Assembly (NCBI RefSeq): GCF_001042615.1
Contig: NZ_AP012327.1
Location: 1,984,001 to 2,048,000 of the forward strand
Direction of reading: 5' to 3'
DNA length: 64,000 nucleotides
Source: Bifidobacterium catenulatum subsp. kashiwanohense JCM 15439 = DSM 21854
GTDB taxonomy: Bacteria; Actinomycetota; Actinomycetes; Actinomycetales; Bifidobacteriaceae
A program made the translations under genes and the position numbers. Of this stretch, positions 1 through 11,572 are shown in pieces; position 1 is the first letter of the stretch; each line of letters begins with the position of its first letter. The notes under the pieces are model-generated. The model saw only the letters and a list, made by a program, of their open reading frames with translations. It was not told the DNA's origin and did not search any database.

Positions 1-1
1 A

Positions 2-475
2 GGCACATCATATTTGATGGTGCTCACGATCGTGTCGAAGTCGAAGGATCTGACGAAGGCAACGGGCACGAAGGTGCATGACGTGCCTACCGATCTACCG
101 AAGGTCACGCTTGCAAAGGACGGCAAGCCGTCGATCGACATGAACGGTTACCAGGGTTCCGACACGTTGGTTTCGCAGGATTTGATCAAGGGCGAAGGTG
201 CCGAGGTCAAGGATACGCAGACCGTAGTGGCGCATTACACCGGCTGGCTGCTGGACGGCACGCAATTCGATTCCTCGTGGGATCGTGGCAAATCCTCCAC
301 GTTCTCGCTTGACGGCGTGATCAAGGGATGGAAGCAGGGGCTGGCCGGCCACACCGTCGGTTCCCAGGTACTGCTGGTGGTGCCACCGAGCCTCGGCTAC
401 GGCAGCAAGGCGAAGGATAAGATTCCGGCGAACTCCACGCTGGTCTTCGTCGTCGACATCCTCGCCGCCTACTGA
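2..475 (+). CDS. FKBP-type peptidyl-prolyl cis-trans isomerase, 5' end outside window
   Basis: This is the C-terminal part of an FKBP-fold prolyl isomerase, which speeds cis-trans isomerisation of Xaa-Pro bonds during protein folding. The last ~105 residues carry the FKBP core: VVAHYTGWLLDGTQFDSSW, then VIKGWKQGL, then PPSLGYGSK, and a final strand LVFVVDIL. The reading frame is open to the left edge, so the first Met seen (position 14) is probably internal; actinobacterial homologues are often longer exported lipoproteins. The gene converges on nucS, and a strong hairpin separates them. The family call is secure. Substrate, export and full length cannot be judged from this fragment. Confidence 0.9.
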   Translation, partial: GTSYLMVLTIVSKSKDLTKATGTKVHDVPTDLPKVTLAKDGKPSIDMNGYQGSDTLVSQDLIKGEGAEVKDTQTVVAHYTGWLLDGTQFDSSWDRGKSSTFSLDGVIKGWKQGLAGHTVGSQVLLVVPPSLGYGSKAKDKIPANSTLVFVVDILAAY

Positions 476-498
476 TCTACATCACGATTCGTGCATAA

Positions 499-530
499 AA
501 AACTCCCTGCATAACAACAGGGAGTTTTTT
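499..530. terminator. Bidirectional terminator between FKBP gene and nucS
   Basis: A 9-bp perfect stem (aactccctg/cagggagtt) around a short loop, with A-rich flank on the left and a T run on the right. It can serve both convergent genes. Confidence 0.85.
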
Positions 531-535
531 ATAAG

Positions 536-1240
536 CTAGAAGAGTCGTAAGGAGTCGTCTTCGGTGCCCTTCATCTCGTCATAGTCGAGGATCAGGCAGT
601 CGAAGCCGCGGTCTTGGGCAAGCACACGGGCCTGCGGAGTGATGGTCTGCGCGGCGAAAATACCACGTACGGGGGCTAGCAAAGGATCGCGGTTGAGTAG
701 TTCGCAGTAGCGAGTGAGCTGCTCGACGCCGTCGATACCACCGTTTCTCTTGATTTCGATGGCAACGTGCTTGCCACTAGCGTCGATGGCCATGATGTCG
801 ACCGGTCCAATGGCAGTCGGGTATTCGCGGCGCACGAGCGTCGCCCCCTCGCCGATGCGTTCGATCTGTTCAGCCAAGTATTTTTGCAGATGGTCTTCGA
901 CACCATCTTTGATCAGTCCCGGATCTTCGCCCAAATCGTACGTTTCATCGGAATAAATATGCTGCAAGGTCACTTCGAGCACGTCGTTGGATTTATCTGC
1001 CGAAGCGCGGATGACTTTCTGCGGAACTTCCGTTTCGACATCGTCGTCAGCATGGTTCGGAGTGATGTCTTTAATGGTGCAGGGCGCTGCCATCCAATTA
1101 AGCGGCTTGTATGATCCAAGTTCGGAAAAAATCAGCAGACTGTTGTCGGCTTTGATGAGCAACACGCGCCTGGCGAGCGGCAGGGACGCGTTCAAACGTC
1201 CGGAATATTCGGCAGAGCAATCAGCAACAATAATTCGCAC
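536..1240 (-). CDS. nucS: Mismatch-specific endonuclease NucS (EndoMS)
   Basis: NucS/EndoMS cuts both strands at mismatches and gives non-canonical mismatch repair in Actinobacteria that lack MutS/MutL. The 234-residue protein has the expected N-terminal beta domain and a C-terminal RecB-like nuclease domain: GPVDIMAID supplies the metal-binding Asp, and VAIEIKRNGG gives the E-x-K pair. The protein ends in DDSLRLF, which fits the C-terminal beta-clamp-binding motif of the family. The start is a GTG. It stands alone between the FKBP gene and the atp operon. Length and motifs match actinobacterial NucS, so the call is firm. Confidence 0.93.
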   Translation of the reverse strand: MRIIVADCSAEYSGRLNASLPLARRVLLIKADNSLLIFSELGSYKPLNWMAAPCTIKDITPNHADDDVETEVPQKVIRASADKSNDVLEVTLQHIYSDETYDLGEDPGLIKDGVEDHLQKYLAEQIERIGEGATLVRREYPTAIGPVDIMAIDASGKHVAIEIKRNGGIDGVEQLTRYCELLNRDPLLAPVRGIFAAQTITPQARVLAQDRGFDCLILDYDEMKGTEDDSLRLF

Positions 1241-1329
1241 GAGGCACTACCCTACCATGATTGCCGTAAGCCCTGAATCCGTAATCAGTGCAATCTTTTT
1301 TTATTGTAATTAATACCGTTTTTTGAAAA

Positions 1330-1406
1330 GAAAAACGACCTGTCCACTACAACTGCAGTAATCGCAATCATATGCAAATTGCTGCAATCGCAACAGACAG
1401 GCCGTC
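1330..1406 (-). terminator. Terminator of the atp operon
   Basis: Read on the minus strand, ACGGCCTGTC pairs with GACAGGTCGT across a ~50-nt loop that can itself fold, followed by a T run. It lies just after atpC. Confidence 0.6.
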
Positions 1407-1425
1407 AGAAGTATGCTACCGAGTG

Positions 1426-1703
1426 CTACTCGGCCATCTTGACGTTACGTCCACGCTCAACCGCAACGGTGAGCTTGTTCGAATCGAAGGAGATGAAACC
1501 GTCGGTCACTTCGAAGGAGCGACGGCTACCATCCGGATCCACCACAACGATGGTTCCTTCCTTGATTACGGTCAATACAGGCTCGTGGTTGGGCAGGATG
1601 CCCATTCCGCCTTCAAAAGCCGGAATGGTGACGGACTTCGCCGTACCGTGCCACACAGGGTGGTCTGCGGCGACGATGTTCACCTGCATTGTCAATCCGG
1701 CCA

Positions 1704-1704
<1 letters not shown>
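1426..1704 (-). CDS. atpC: ATP synthase F1 epsilon subunit (short form)
   Basis: Epsilon is part of the central stalk and couples c-ring rotation to catalysis. The 92-residue product contains the N-terminal beta-sandwich (HPVWHGTAKSVTIPAFEGGMG, ILPNHEPVLTVI). It ends soon after this domain, so the C-terminal helical hairpin that makes epsilon an ATPase inhibitor in many bacteria (usual length ~130-140) is missing or very short. I chose the ATG at 1704, which overlaps the atpD stop (TGATG) and implies translational coupling; MQVN at 1689 is an alternative. Last gene of the operon. Confidence 0.92.
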
Positions 1705-4114
<2,410 letters not shown>

Positions 4115-4117
4115 GGA

Positions 4118-5746
<1,629 letters not shown>

Positions 5747-5817
5747 GATCACTCCTTATTGTTGTTTATAAATTCAGTCAAGTCTTGTTTCAGGCTTGTT
5801 CACCGTGCGGCGAACCG

Positions 5818-6645
5818 TCAGGCGGTTGCCTTCACCGTGCGCTGAAGATGCTGCAGCTGTGCGACCACCGTGTTGTCGGTGACCTCGTCGCCCACCTGGA
5901 TGCGCATGCCACCCATGACGGTCGGATCGACCACAGAGTTGATGTGCACCGGATGGTCGGTCTTCGCCGTATAGATGGCGATGAGCTTTTCCACCTGCTC
6001 CTTGCTCAACGGCGTTGCCGTGGTAACAGTGACCATCGATTCGCCCATATGGCGGGAGAACTTGTTGATCAGCCACTGAATGGTCTGCAGGTAGCGGCGA
6101 TTGCGCAGATTGCAGGTCGCGTGCTCGGCCAGGCGCTTGGTCACCTTAGTGAAATCCGCGTCACCAATCAGGCTGTACAGCAGCTTGACACGGGCTTCAC
6201 TGGAAACGGTTGCGTCATACAGCTTGGTGCGCACGACCGGAAGGTTGAGCAGTGCGGAATGCAACTCGGCAAGCTCGACGGAGACCTGCAAAGTCGTATT
6301 GGTGTGGTCCGCGTAGTACATCATGCCGTCAACGCCGAAATCCTCAACGGCATTGGCGATATCAGACACGCGGCTCCAACGGCGGGACACCAGATCGGAC
6401 ATAATCTCCATCACCAGTGGATGGGCTTGATCCCCAATCAGGGTCTTGACTACCGCAACCTTGTCTTCGACTGGGCGCGACGGGTCGGTGAGGGCACGTT
6501 CAAGCTGGATGTTGTGGTCAAGCGCGCTGGTGATCGTGAACAGCTCGTTCCCGATACGCCATGCGTCCTCACCGCTGTTACGCAGCTTGGGGGCCAGCGA
6601 GTCACGCGAAACGCGATCTGCGATACGCGATGCTTCTCCTCGCAT
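5818..6645 (-). CDS. atpH: ATP synthase delta subunit (long actinobacterial form)
   Basis: Delta joins the peripheral stalk to the top of F1. The 275-residue product is much longer than the ~180 residues of E. coli delta, with an N-terminal extension of roughly 90 residues (begins MRGEASRIADRVSRDS) before the OSCP core. The C-terminal signature region is clear: IAIYTAKTDHPVHINSVVDP, then MGGMRIQVGDEVTDNTV. The position between atpF and atpA agrees. Unlike the mycobacterial arrangement, it is not fused to a second b subunit. Confidence 0.93.
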   Translation of the reverse strand: MRGEASRIADRVSRDSLAPKLRNSGEDAWRIGNELFTITSALDHNIQLERALTDPSRPVEDKVAVVKTLIGDQAHPLVMEIMSDLVSRRWSRVSDIANAVEDFGVDGMMYYADHTNTTLQVSVELAELHSALLNLPVVRTKLYDATVSSEARVKLLYSLIGDADFTKVTKRLAEHATCNLRNRRYLQTIQWLINKFSRHMGESMVTVTTATPLSKEQVEKLIAIYTAKTDHPVHINSVVDPTVMGGMRIQVGDEVTDNTVVAQLQHLQRTVKATA

Positions 6646-6674
6646 TGGTCACCTCCCTTTCTTGAAGGTTTCGA

Positions 6675-7196
6675 TCACTTCTTGTCGCTGTCCATGTCGG
6701 CGATCATCTGGTCGATCATCGACGACTGCACATCGTCATTCTCGAGCTTGCTACCCAGGATCTTGCCGGCCAGTGCCGTTGCCAGCACGCCGACTTCACC
6801 CTTGAGGCTCACCAGAGCCTGCTGCTGCTGCGATTCGATGGAACGCTGGGCAGTAGCGGTGATCTGCGCCGCATCGCTTTCGGCACGGGTACGTGCGTCC
6901 GCGATGATGTGCGATGCCTCCGTACGTGCGTCGTCACGGATCTTGGATGCCTCGACGCGCGCCTTGCTCAGCTGAGCCTCATACTTCGTCTTGGCTTCAT
7001 CGGCATCTTTCTGGGCCTGTTCGGCCTTGGCGATGCCACCTTCGATCTTGGCAGCGCGCTCATCGAACACGGCCTGGAACTTCGGCAGGAAGAACTTGTA
7101 GAAGAACACGGCGACGATGATCAGAATGACCAACGACCAGAAAATGTCGTAGCTTTTCGGAAGGAACAATTCCATTTCGCTAGCTGCGGTCACCAT
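6675..7196 (-). CDS. atpF: ATP synthase Fo b subunit
   Basis: Subunit b forms the peripheral stalk. The 173-residue protein has one N-terminal membrane helix (about residues 14-38, SYDIFWSLVILIIVAVFFYK) followed by a long charged Ala-rich coiled coil (KAEQAQKDADEAKTKYEAQ and beyond) that dimerises and contacts delta. The short segment before the membrane helix contains MELFLPKSYDIFW, typical of actinobacterial b subunits. It lies between atpE and atpH. Confidence 0.96.
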   Translation of the reverse strand: MVTAASEMELFLPKSYDIFWSLVILIIVAVFFYKFFLPKFQAVFDERAAKIEGGIAKAEQAQKDADEAKTKYEAQLSKARVEASKIRDDARTEASHIIADARTRAESDAAQITATAQRSIESQQQQALVSLKGEVGVLATALAGKILGSKLENDDVQSSMIDQMIADMDSDKK

Positions 7197-7252
7197 AGTG
7201 TCTTCCTCCTTTCATGTTCGTTTGCGTCTTCGGTGTTACCTTGAATCAAGTC

Positions 7253-8346
<1,094 letters not shown>

Positions 8347-8845
8347 TCACGCCTCCTGCTCTTGTGTCAGCTGTTAGTTTAACCCAACAACCGAGTCGAA
8401 TGTGACGTTCTGGTTACTTAACCAAAGCGTACTTCGAAGTATGCATCGACGCGACCGGAGCCCCGTGCGACGCATTCGACTCCGAATGGCTGGATAGGAT
8501 TATTAGCCCGTGTCTAGACAACGTCCACACACTTGGGGTTTTCCTTACGGCCATTTGGTTTTTCCGGCGTTTCGCTTCAAGCTGGACTAACTAGACACGG
8601 CTCTGTGATTCGTCGGGTAGTCGACGTTATCCAGCATACCGCATGTTGTCGGTAAAACGTTTCACTATGTCTATCGAGTGTCAGAAAATCTTTAAAAACT
8701 GATTCAGCTCAACACCGATAAATCGCAGACGAATGCGATTGATACAAACAAAAAGATGCACACAATCACGCGATTCGCGTCACGCGAATTATCACATATT
8801 CAACGCATCGATGGCTTCCGCAATACTACGGAAGGGACCTTGGAT
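8347..8845. promoter_or_regulatory. Upstream region of the atp operon with inverted repeats
   Basis: No gene is supported here. Two symmetric elements stand out: a 12-bp palindrome tacttcgaagta at 8430-8441, and a 10-bp inverted repeat ccgtgtctag (8508-8517) / ctagacacgg (8591-8600) whose left arm overlaps the palindrome tgtctagaca (8511-8520). They could be operators or a structured leader for atpB. The stretch must also contain the atpB promoter and the end of the metA transcript. Confidence 0.5.
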
Positions 8846-9880
8846 TCAGTCGTGGATCACGCCGTAGCCGTCGCGCACGAACGGCGCGAACGCATCGACA
8901 CGCGGCGAACCCGGCTGATGGCGAATCGAACGATCCGTGCCAAGACGCTTCTGCGCACGAAGCTGCGGAACCTCGCTCAAATCGTATGGCGTGGTCTGAT
9001 ACACCCAATTCAGCCAATTACGCCACAACAGATTCGCGTGGGCGCGCCACGCGAACACCGGTTCAAGCTGCGAATCGTCATGCGGGAAGTAGTTTTCGGG
9101 GAACGGCACGTTCGTCATTCCCTTCTTCATATCGCGCTCATACTCCTCAGCCAAGGTGTACTTGCCGTACTCCCAATGGCCAAGCGCGAACACCTCCGAA
9201 AAATCGCGGGTGGCGATCAGACCAGGACCGGATTTTGGACCCCACGTAAGCACCTGCAATTCGGGATTGCGGGCGACATCACCTTCGTTCACCCCCGCAA
9301 GGCGAGAATGCGGCTGCAGGCAGATCTCGTCGAAACCGTTCGTCAGGAAGCAGTATTCATCCTGCAAATACTGTGGAAACACACCGAAAATCTTCTCCGG
9401 AAGATTCTCTTTACGCACGTTATAGCGGTAATTGAGCGCACCCATCGCACCCCAGCACAAATACATGGTGGAGAACACATGCGTGGAAGCCCAGTCGAGA
9501 ATCTTCTTGAACTCATCCCAATAATCGACCTGCTCGAAATCAAGATGCTCGACGGGAGCACCCGTCACCACGAAGCCGTCGTAATAATTGTCTTGGAACG
9601 CGTCGAGGTTTTCATAAAACTTTACTAAATGGTCGGCGCTCACATGCGTACCCTCATGCGTGGAGGTCTTCATGAAATCGATCTCCACCTGCAGAGGACT
9701 CTTCGAGATCAGGCGGAGCAGCTGTGTTTCCGTTTCAACCTTCTTCGGCATGAGATTCAGGATCACCAGCTTGAGCGGGCGCACACGCTGACGCTCCGCT
9801 TCGGGCTTTTCTAGCGCGAAAATGCGCTCGGAGTCGAGAATGTCTCTGGCCGGAAGGCCGCTGGGAATCTTGATAGGCAT
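8846..9880 (-). CDS. metA: Homoserine O-acyltransferase MetA, predicted acetyl-CoA specific
   Basis: MetA acylates homoserine, the first committed step of methionine synthesis. The 344-residue protein aligns position for position with the family: Cys142 nucleophile in YLCWGAMGALN, and His235/Glu237 in LGHWEYGK. Residue 111, in the motif APVEHL, is Glu. From published work on this family, Glu111 goes with acetyl-CoA use and Gly111 (as in E. coli) with succinyl-CoA, so despite the name this is probably a homoserine O-acetyltransferase. A -10-like cataat lies six bases before the ATG, suggesting a leaderless transcript. No methionine riboswitch was recognised upstream. Confidence 0.94.
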   Translation of the reverse strand: MPIKIPSGLPARDILDSERIFALEKPEAERQRVRPLKLVILNLMPKKVETETQLLRLISKSPLQVEIDFMKTSTHEGTHVSADHLVKFYENLDAFQDNYYDGFVVTGAPVEHLDFEQVDYWDEFKKILDWASTHVFSTMYLCWGAMGALNYRYNVRKENLPEKIFGVFPQYLQDEYCFLTNGFDEICLQPHSRLAGVNEGDVARNPELQVLTWGPKSGPGLIATRDFSEVFALGHWEYGKYTLAEEYERDMKKGMTNVPFPENYFPHDDSQLEPVFAWRAHANLLWRNWLNWVYQTTPYDLSEVPQLRAQKRLGTDRSIRHQPGSPRVDAFAPFVRDGYGVIHD

Positions 9881-9886
9881 GCTTCT

Positions 9887-9892
9887 ATTATG
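9887..9892 (-). promoter_or_regulatory. -10 element for leaderless metA mRNA
   Basis: CATAAT on the minus strand, six bases before the start codon, so transcription would begin at or next to the ATG. Confidence 0.5.
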
Positions 9893-10015
9893 GTGCGGAG
9901 TCGGATATGGCGCACTCCCCTGCGCCGGCGATCGGTCGAAACAGGTATAGGAAAAATGGATAACGCGCTATTTGTGACGCTATTTCACACGGTCGAACGA
10001 GTACGACACGCCGAT

Positions 10016-10043
10016 TTGACATATTTGAAAGTAATCGTAAAGT
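10016..10043 (+). promoter_or_regulatory. Promoter of initiator tRNA-Met
   Basis: TTGACA (10016-10021), a 16-bp spacer, then TAAAGT (10038-10043), about 28 bp before the tRNA. The consensus -35 supports it; the -10 is weaker. Confidence 0.5.
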
Positions 10044-10071
10044 TAATAGAGCTGTCTTGAAGACAAGCCGA

Positions 10072-10148
10072 CGCGGGGTGGAGCAGCTCGGTAGCTCGCT
10101 GGGCTCATAACCCAGAGGTCCATGGTTCAAATCCATGCCCCGCTACCA
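10072..10148 (+). tRNA. Initiator tRNA-Met (CAU)
   Basis: A 77-nt cloverleaf with encoded 3' CCA. The anticodon arm is ctggg-ctCATaa-cccag, with the three stacked G-C pairs typical of initiator tRNA. The first base of the acceptor (C1) does not pair with position 72, another initiator mark. The T arm is ccatggTTCAAATccatg. Confidence 0.97.
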
Positions 10149-10151
10149 ATG

Positions 10152-10186
10152 AAAGTCAGGAACCATAGTGGTTCCTGACTTTTTTG
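10152..10186 (+). terminator. Terminator after tRNA-Met
   Basis: A 14-bp perfect stem (aaagtcaggaacca / tggttcctgacttt) with a 3-nt loop, followed by T's. Confidence 0.9.
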
Positions 10187-10368
10187 TTTTCCTACCGAAT
10201 CTTGGCCAAGCCGATTACTTAACAGAATCCAGGCAAAATCTGGACATGGCAGCTGGTCGGACTGTTCACAGGTTTCGAATTTCGCCACGTTCTTTTCGCT
10301 GGCTTCCTTCAGCATATTCAGCCAAGTTCCGCAAACTCGCCTCCATGAAGCAGCATCATCGCCACCTA

Positions 10369-11304
10369 TCATCGTCGACGAACGGCATATAGCATGAACG
10401 CCCCGCAGCACATCACGGCAGCTGCCAAACCCAACACCAGCCCCATCGAACTTCCTGTCTGAGGCATTTCCTGCTCAGGGGCATAAAGGTTATCGACATT
10501 GAACGTCAACAGGCTATCCTCACGTTCCACCACATCGTTCAGCACCATCATTTTCTGCGCGGTGACGGCCTCATCCAATCCCACGGACTGGTATCCGACC
10601 TTGATATTGACCTCGCCGGCGCCCGTTGCATGCCAATACACGGTGGTTCCCTCCAGTTCGGCCCAGCCGACTGCCGTGGGCTCGTCATCTTCGTCGAACA
10701 CGGCCGGACCTTCGATCGTCGCCGTGAATACGCCCTCGACAGGCTGTCCACTCGCATCCAGCAACTGCACGAACAGGCTTCCGGACCGCAATCCCTGCCG
10801 ATCATCACGCGTCACCCTCGAAGAAACCGGCAACTTGTTCGCAGCCTCCTCCCAAAGCTCGTTGACCTTGCTCTCCAGCTCGTCCATCACCGAGAAGAGG
10901 TATTGCTCATGCCTGGCCCACACCTTTTGGTCGTCATAGTTGCGGTGCACCAGCACGCCGATCGCCGCATACGTGAGCACCGGTTCCCCGTCATGTTGAT
11001 ATTCGGACAGCAGCCATGCAAGGCGCCGCGCCGCTTCCGTATTTTCCACGGTGGTGGTTTCAGTCACCTTATAGTCGGTCATGCGTTCGATTTGCCGGCA
11101 ATAATAGAATTTGCCCGATCTCGATTCCGCGTTCACCCCGATCACATACGGTTTTCCATCAAGAAAATAGTTGTGATGCTTGCCGTTCGCACGTAGCAGC
11201 TGTTCGGCGGCCAGCGCTGCCGGGCATGTCATCGCTACGATTATGGCGCAGGCCACCAATACCGCGGCCAGAATCGCAAGCATACGTCGCTTCATAACAT
11301 TCAT
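10369..11304 (-). CDS. Sortase-anchored cell-wall surface protein
   Basis: The 311-residue protein has a signal peptide (residues ~7-32, ending AALAAE) and a C-terminal sorting signal: MPQTG, then a hydrophobic segment (LVLGLAAAVMCCGAFML) and the tail RRR. MPQTG is a variant of LPXTG. Between them, the region after FYYCRQIER with LTYAAIGVLVHRNYDD slightly recalls thioester-type adhesin domains with a single reactive Cys, and SGSLFVQLLDASGQPVEGVF to VNIKVGY looks like an Ig/Cna-type beta domain. The thioester idea is only a hint. No sortase or pilin gene lies nearby, so it probably uses a housekeeping sortase. The ligand is unknown. Confidence 0.8.
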   Translation of the reverse strand: MNVMKRRMLAILAAVLVACAIIVAMTCPAALAAEQLLRANGKHHNYFLDGKPYVIGVNAESRSGKFYYCRQIERMTDYKVTETTTVENTEAARRLAWLLSEYQHDGEPVLTYAAIGVLVHRNYDDQKVWARHEQYLFSVMDELESKVNELWEEAANKLPVSSRVTRDDRQGLRSGSLFVQLLDASGQPVEGVFTATIEGPAVFDEDDEPTAVGWAELEGTTVYWHATGAGEVNIKVGYQSVGLDEAVTAQKMMVLNDVVEREDSLLTFNVDNLYAPEQEMPQTGSSMGLVLGLAAAVMCCGAFMLYAVRRR

Positions 11305-11423
11305 TGCATCGTCCTTTCGATATGCACGTCGTTGTTGCCGTGATTCAACAGACTTACATACTTGCGATTACCACATGGCCTTTTTCAGGGGTTGTGGTCG
11401 GAGGACGTATTTTTTCGGCATTC

Positions 11424-11504
11424 TGTGGATAACTTTGCCTGTTGAAAACCGCGACTTATCCACAAAAAACGTTTTGCCAAACTTAAGTCAAGAAGTTATC
11501 CACA
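11424..11504. promoter_or_regulatory. Cluster of three perfect DnaA boxes upstream of glgE
   Basis: TTATCCACA occurs perfectly three times in 81 bp: reversed at 11424-11432, and forward at 11456-11464 and 11496-11504. This is the strict consensus for DnaA binding. It lies in the divergent spacer between the surface-protein gene and glgE, far from any visible replication gene. Confidence 0.7.
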
Positions 11505-11559
11505 AAGGGCGGAAAATCGCTGATCAGAAGATAGTTCACCAAATCCACCTTTCCTCATC

Positions 11560-11565
11560 TATAAT
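11560..11565 (+). promoter_or_regulatory. -10 element for leaderless glgE mRNA
   Basis: Consensus TATAAT seven bases before the glgE ATG; no Shine-Dalgarno sequence fits between. Confidence 0.65.
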
Positions 11566-11572
11566 CGGCGTT

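Noticed and set aside
10187..10368. Minus-strand coding relic between tRNA-Met and the surface protein gene
   Set aside because: A short open frame reads WLNMLKEASEKNVAKFE, which looks protein-like, but there is no start, ribosome site or known family.
11180..11572. 131-codon upstream extension of glgE
   Set aside because: Runs through the DnaA boxes and the promoter; TATAAT seven bases before the ATG at 11573 sets the start.
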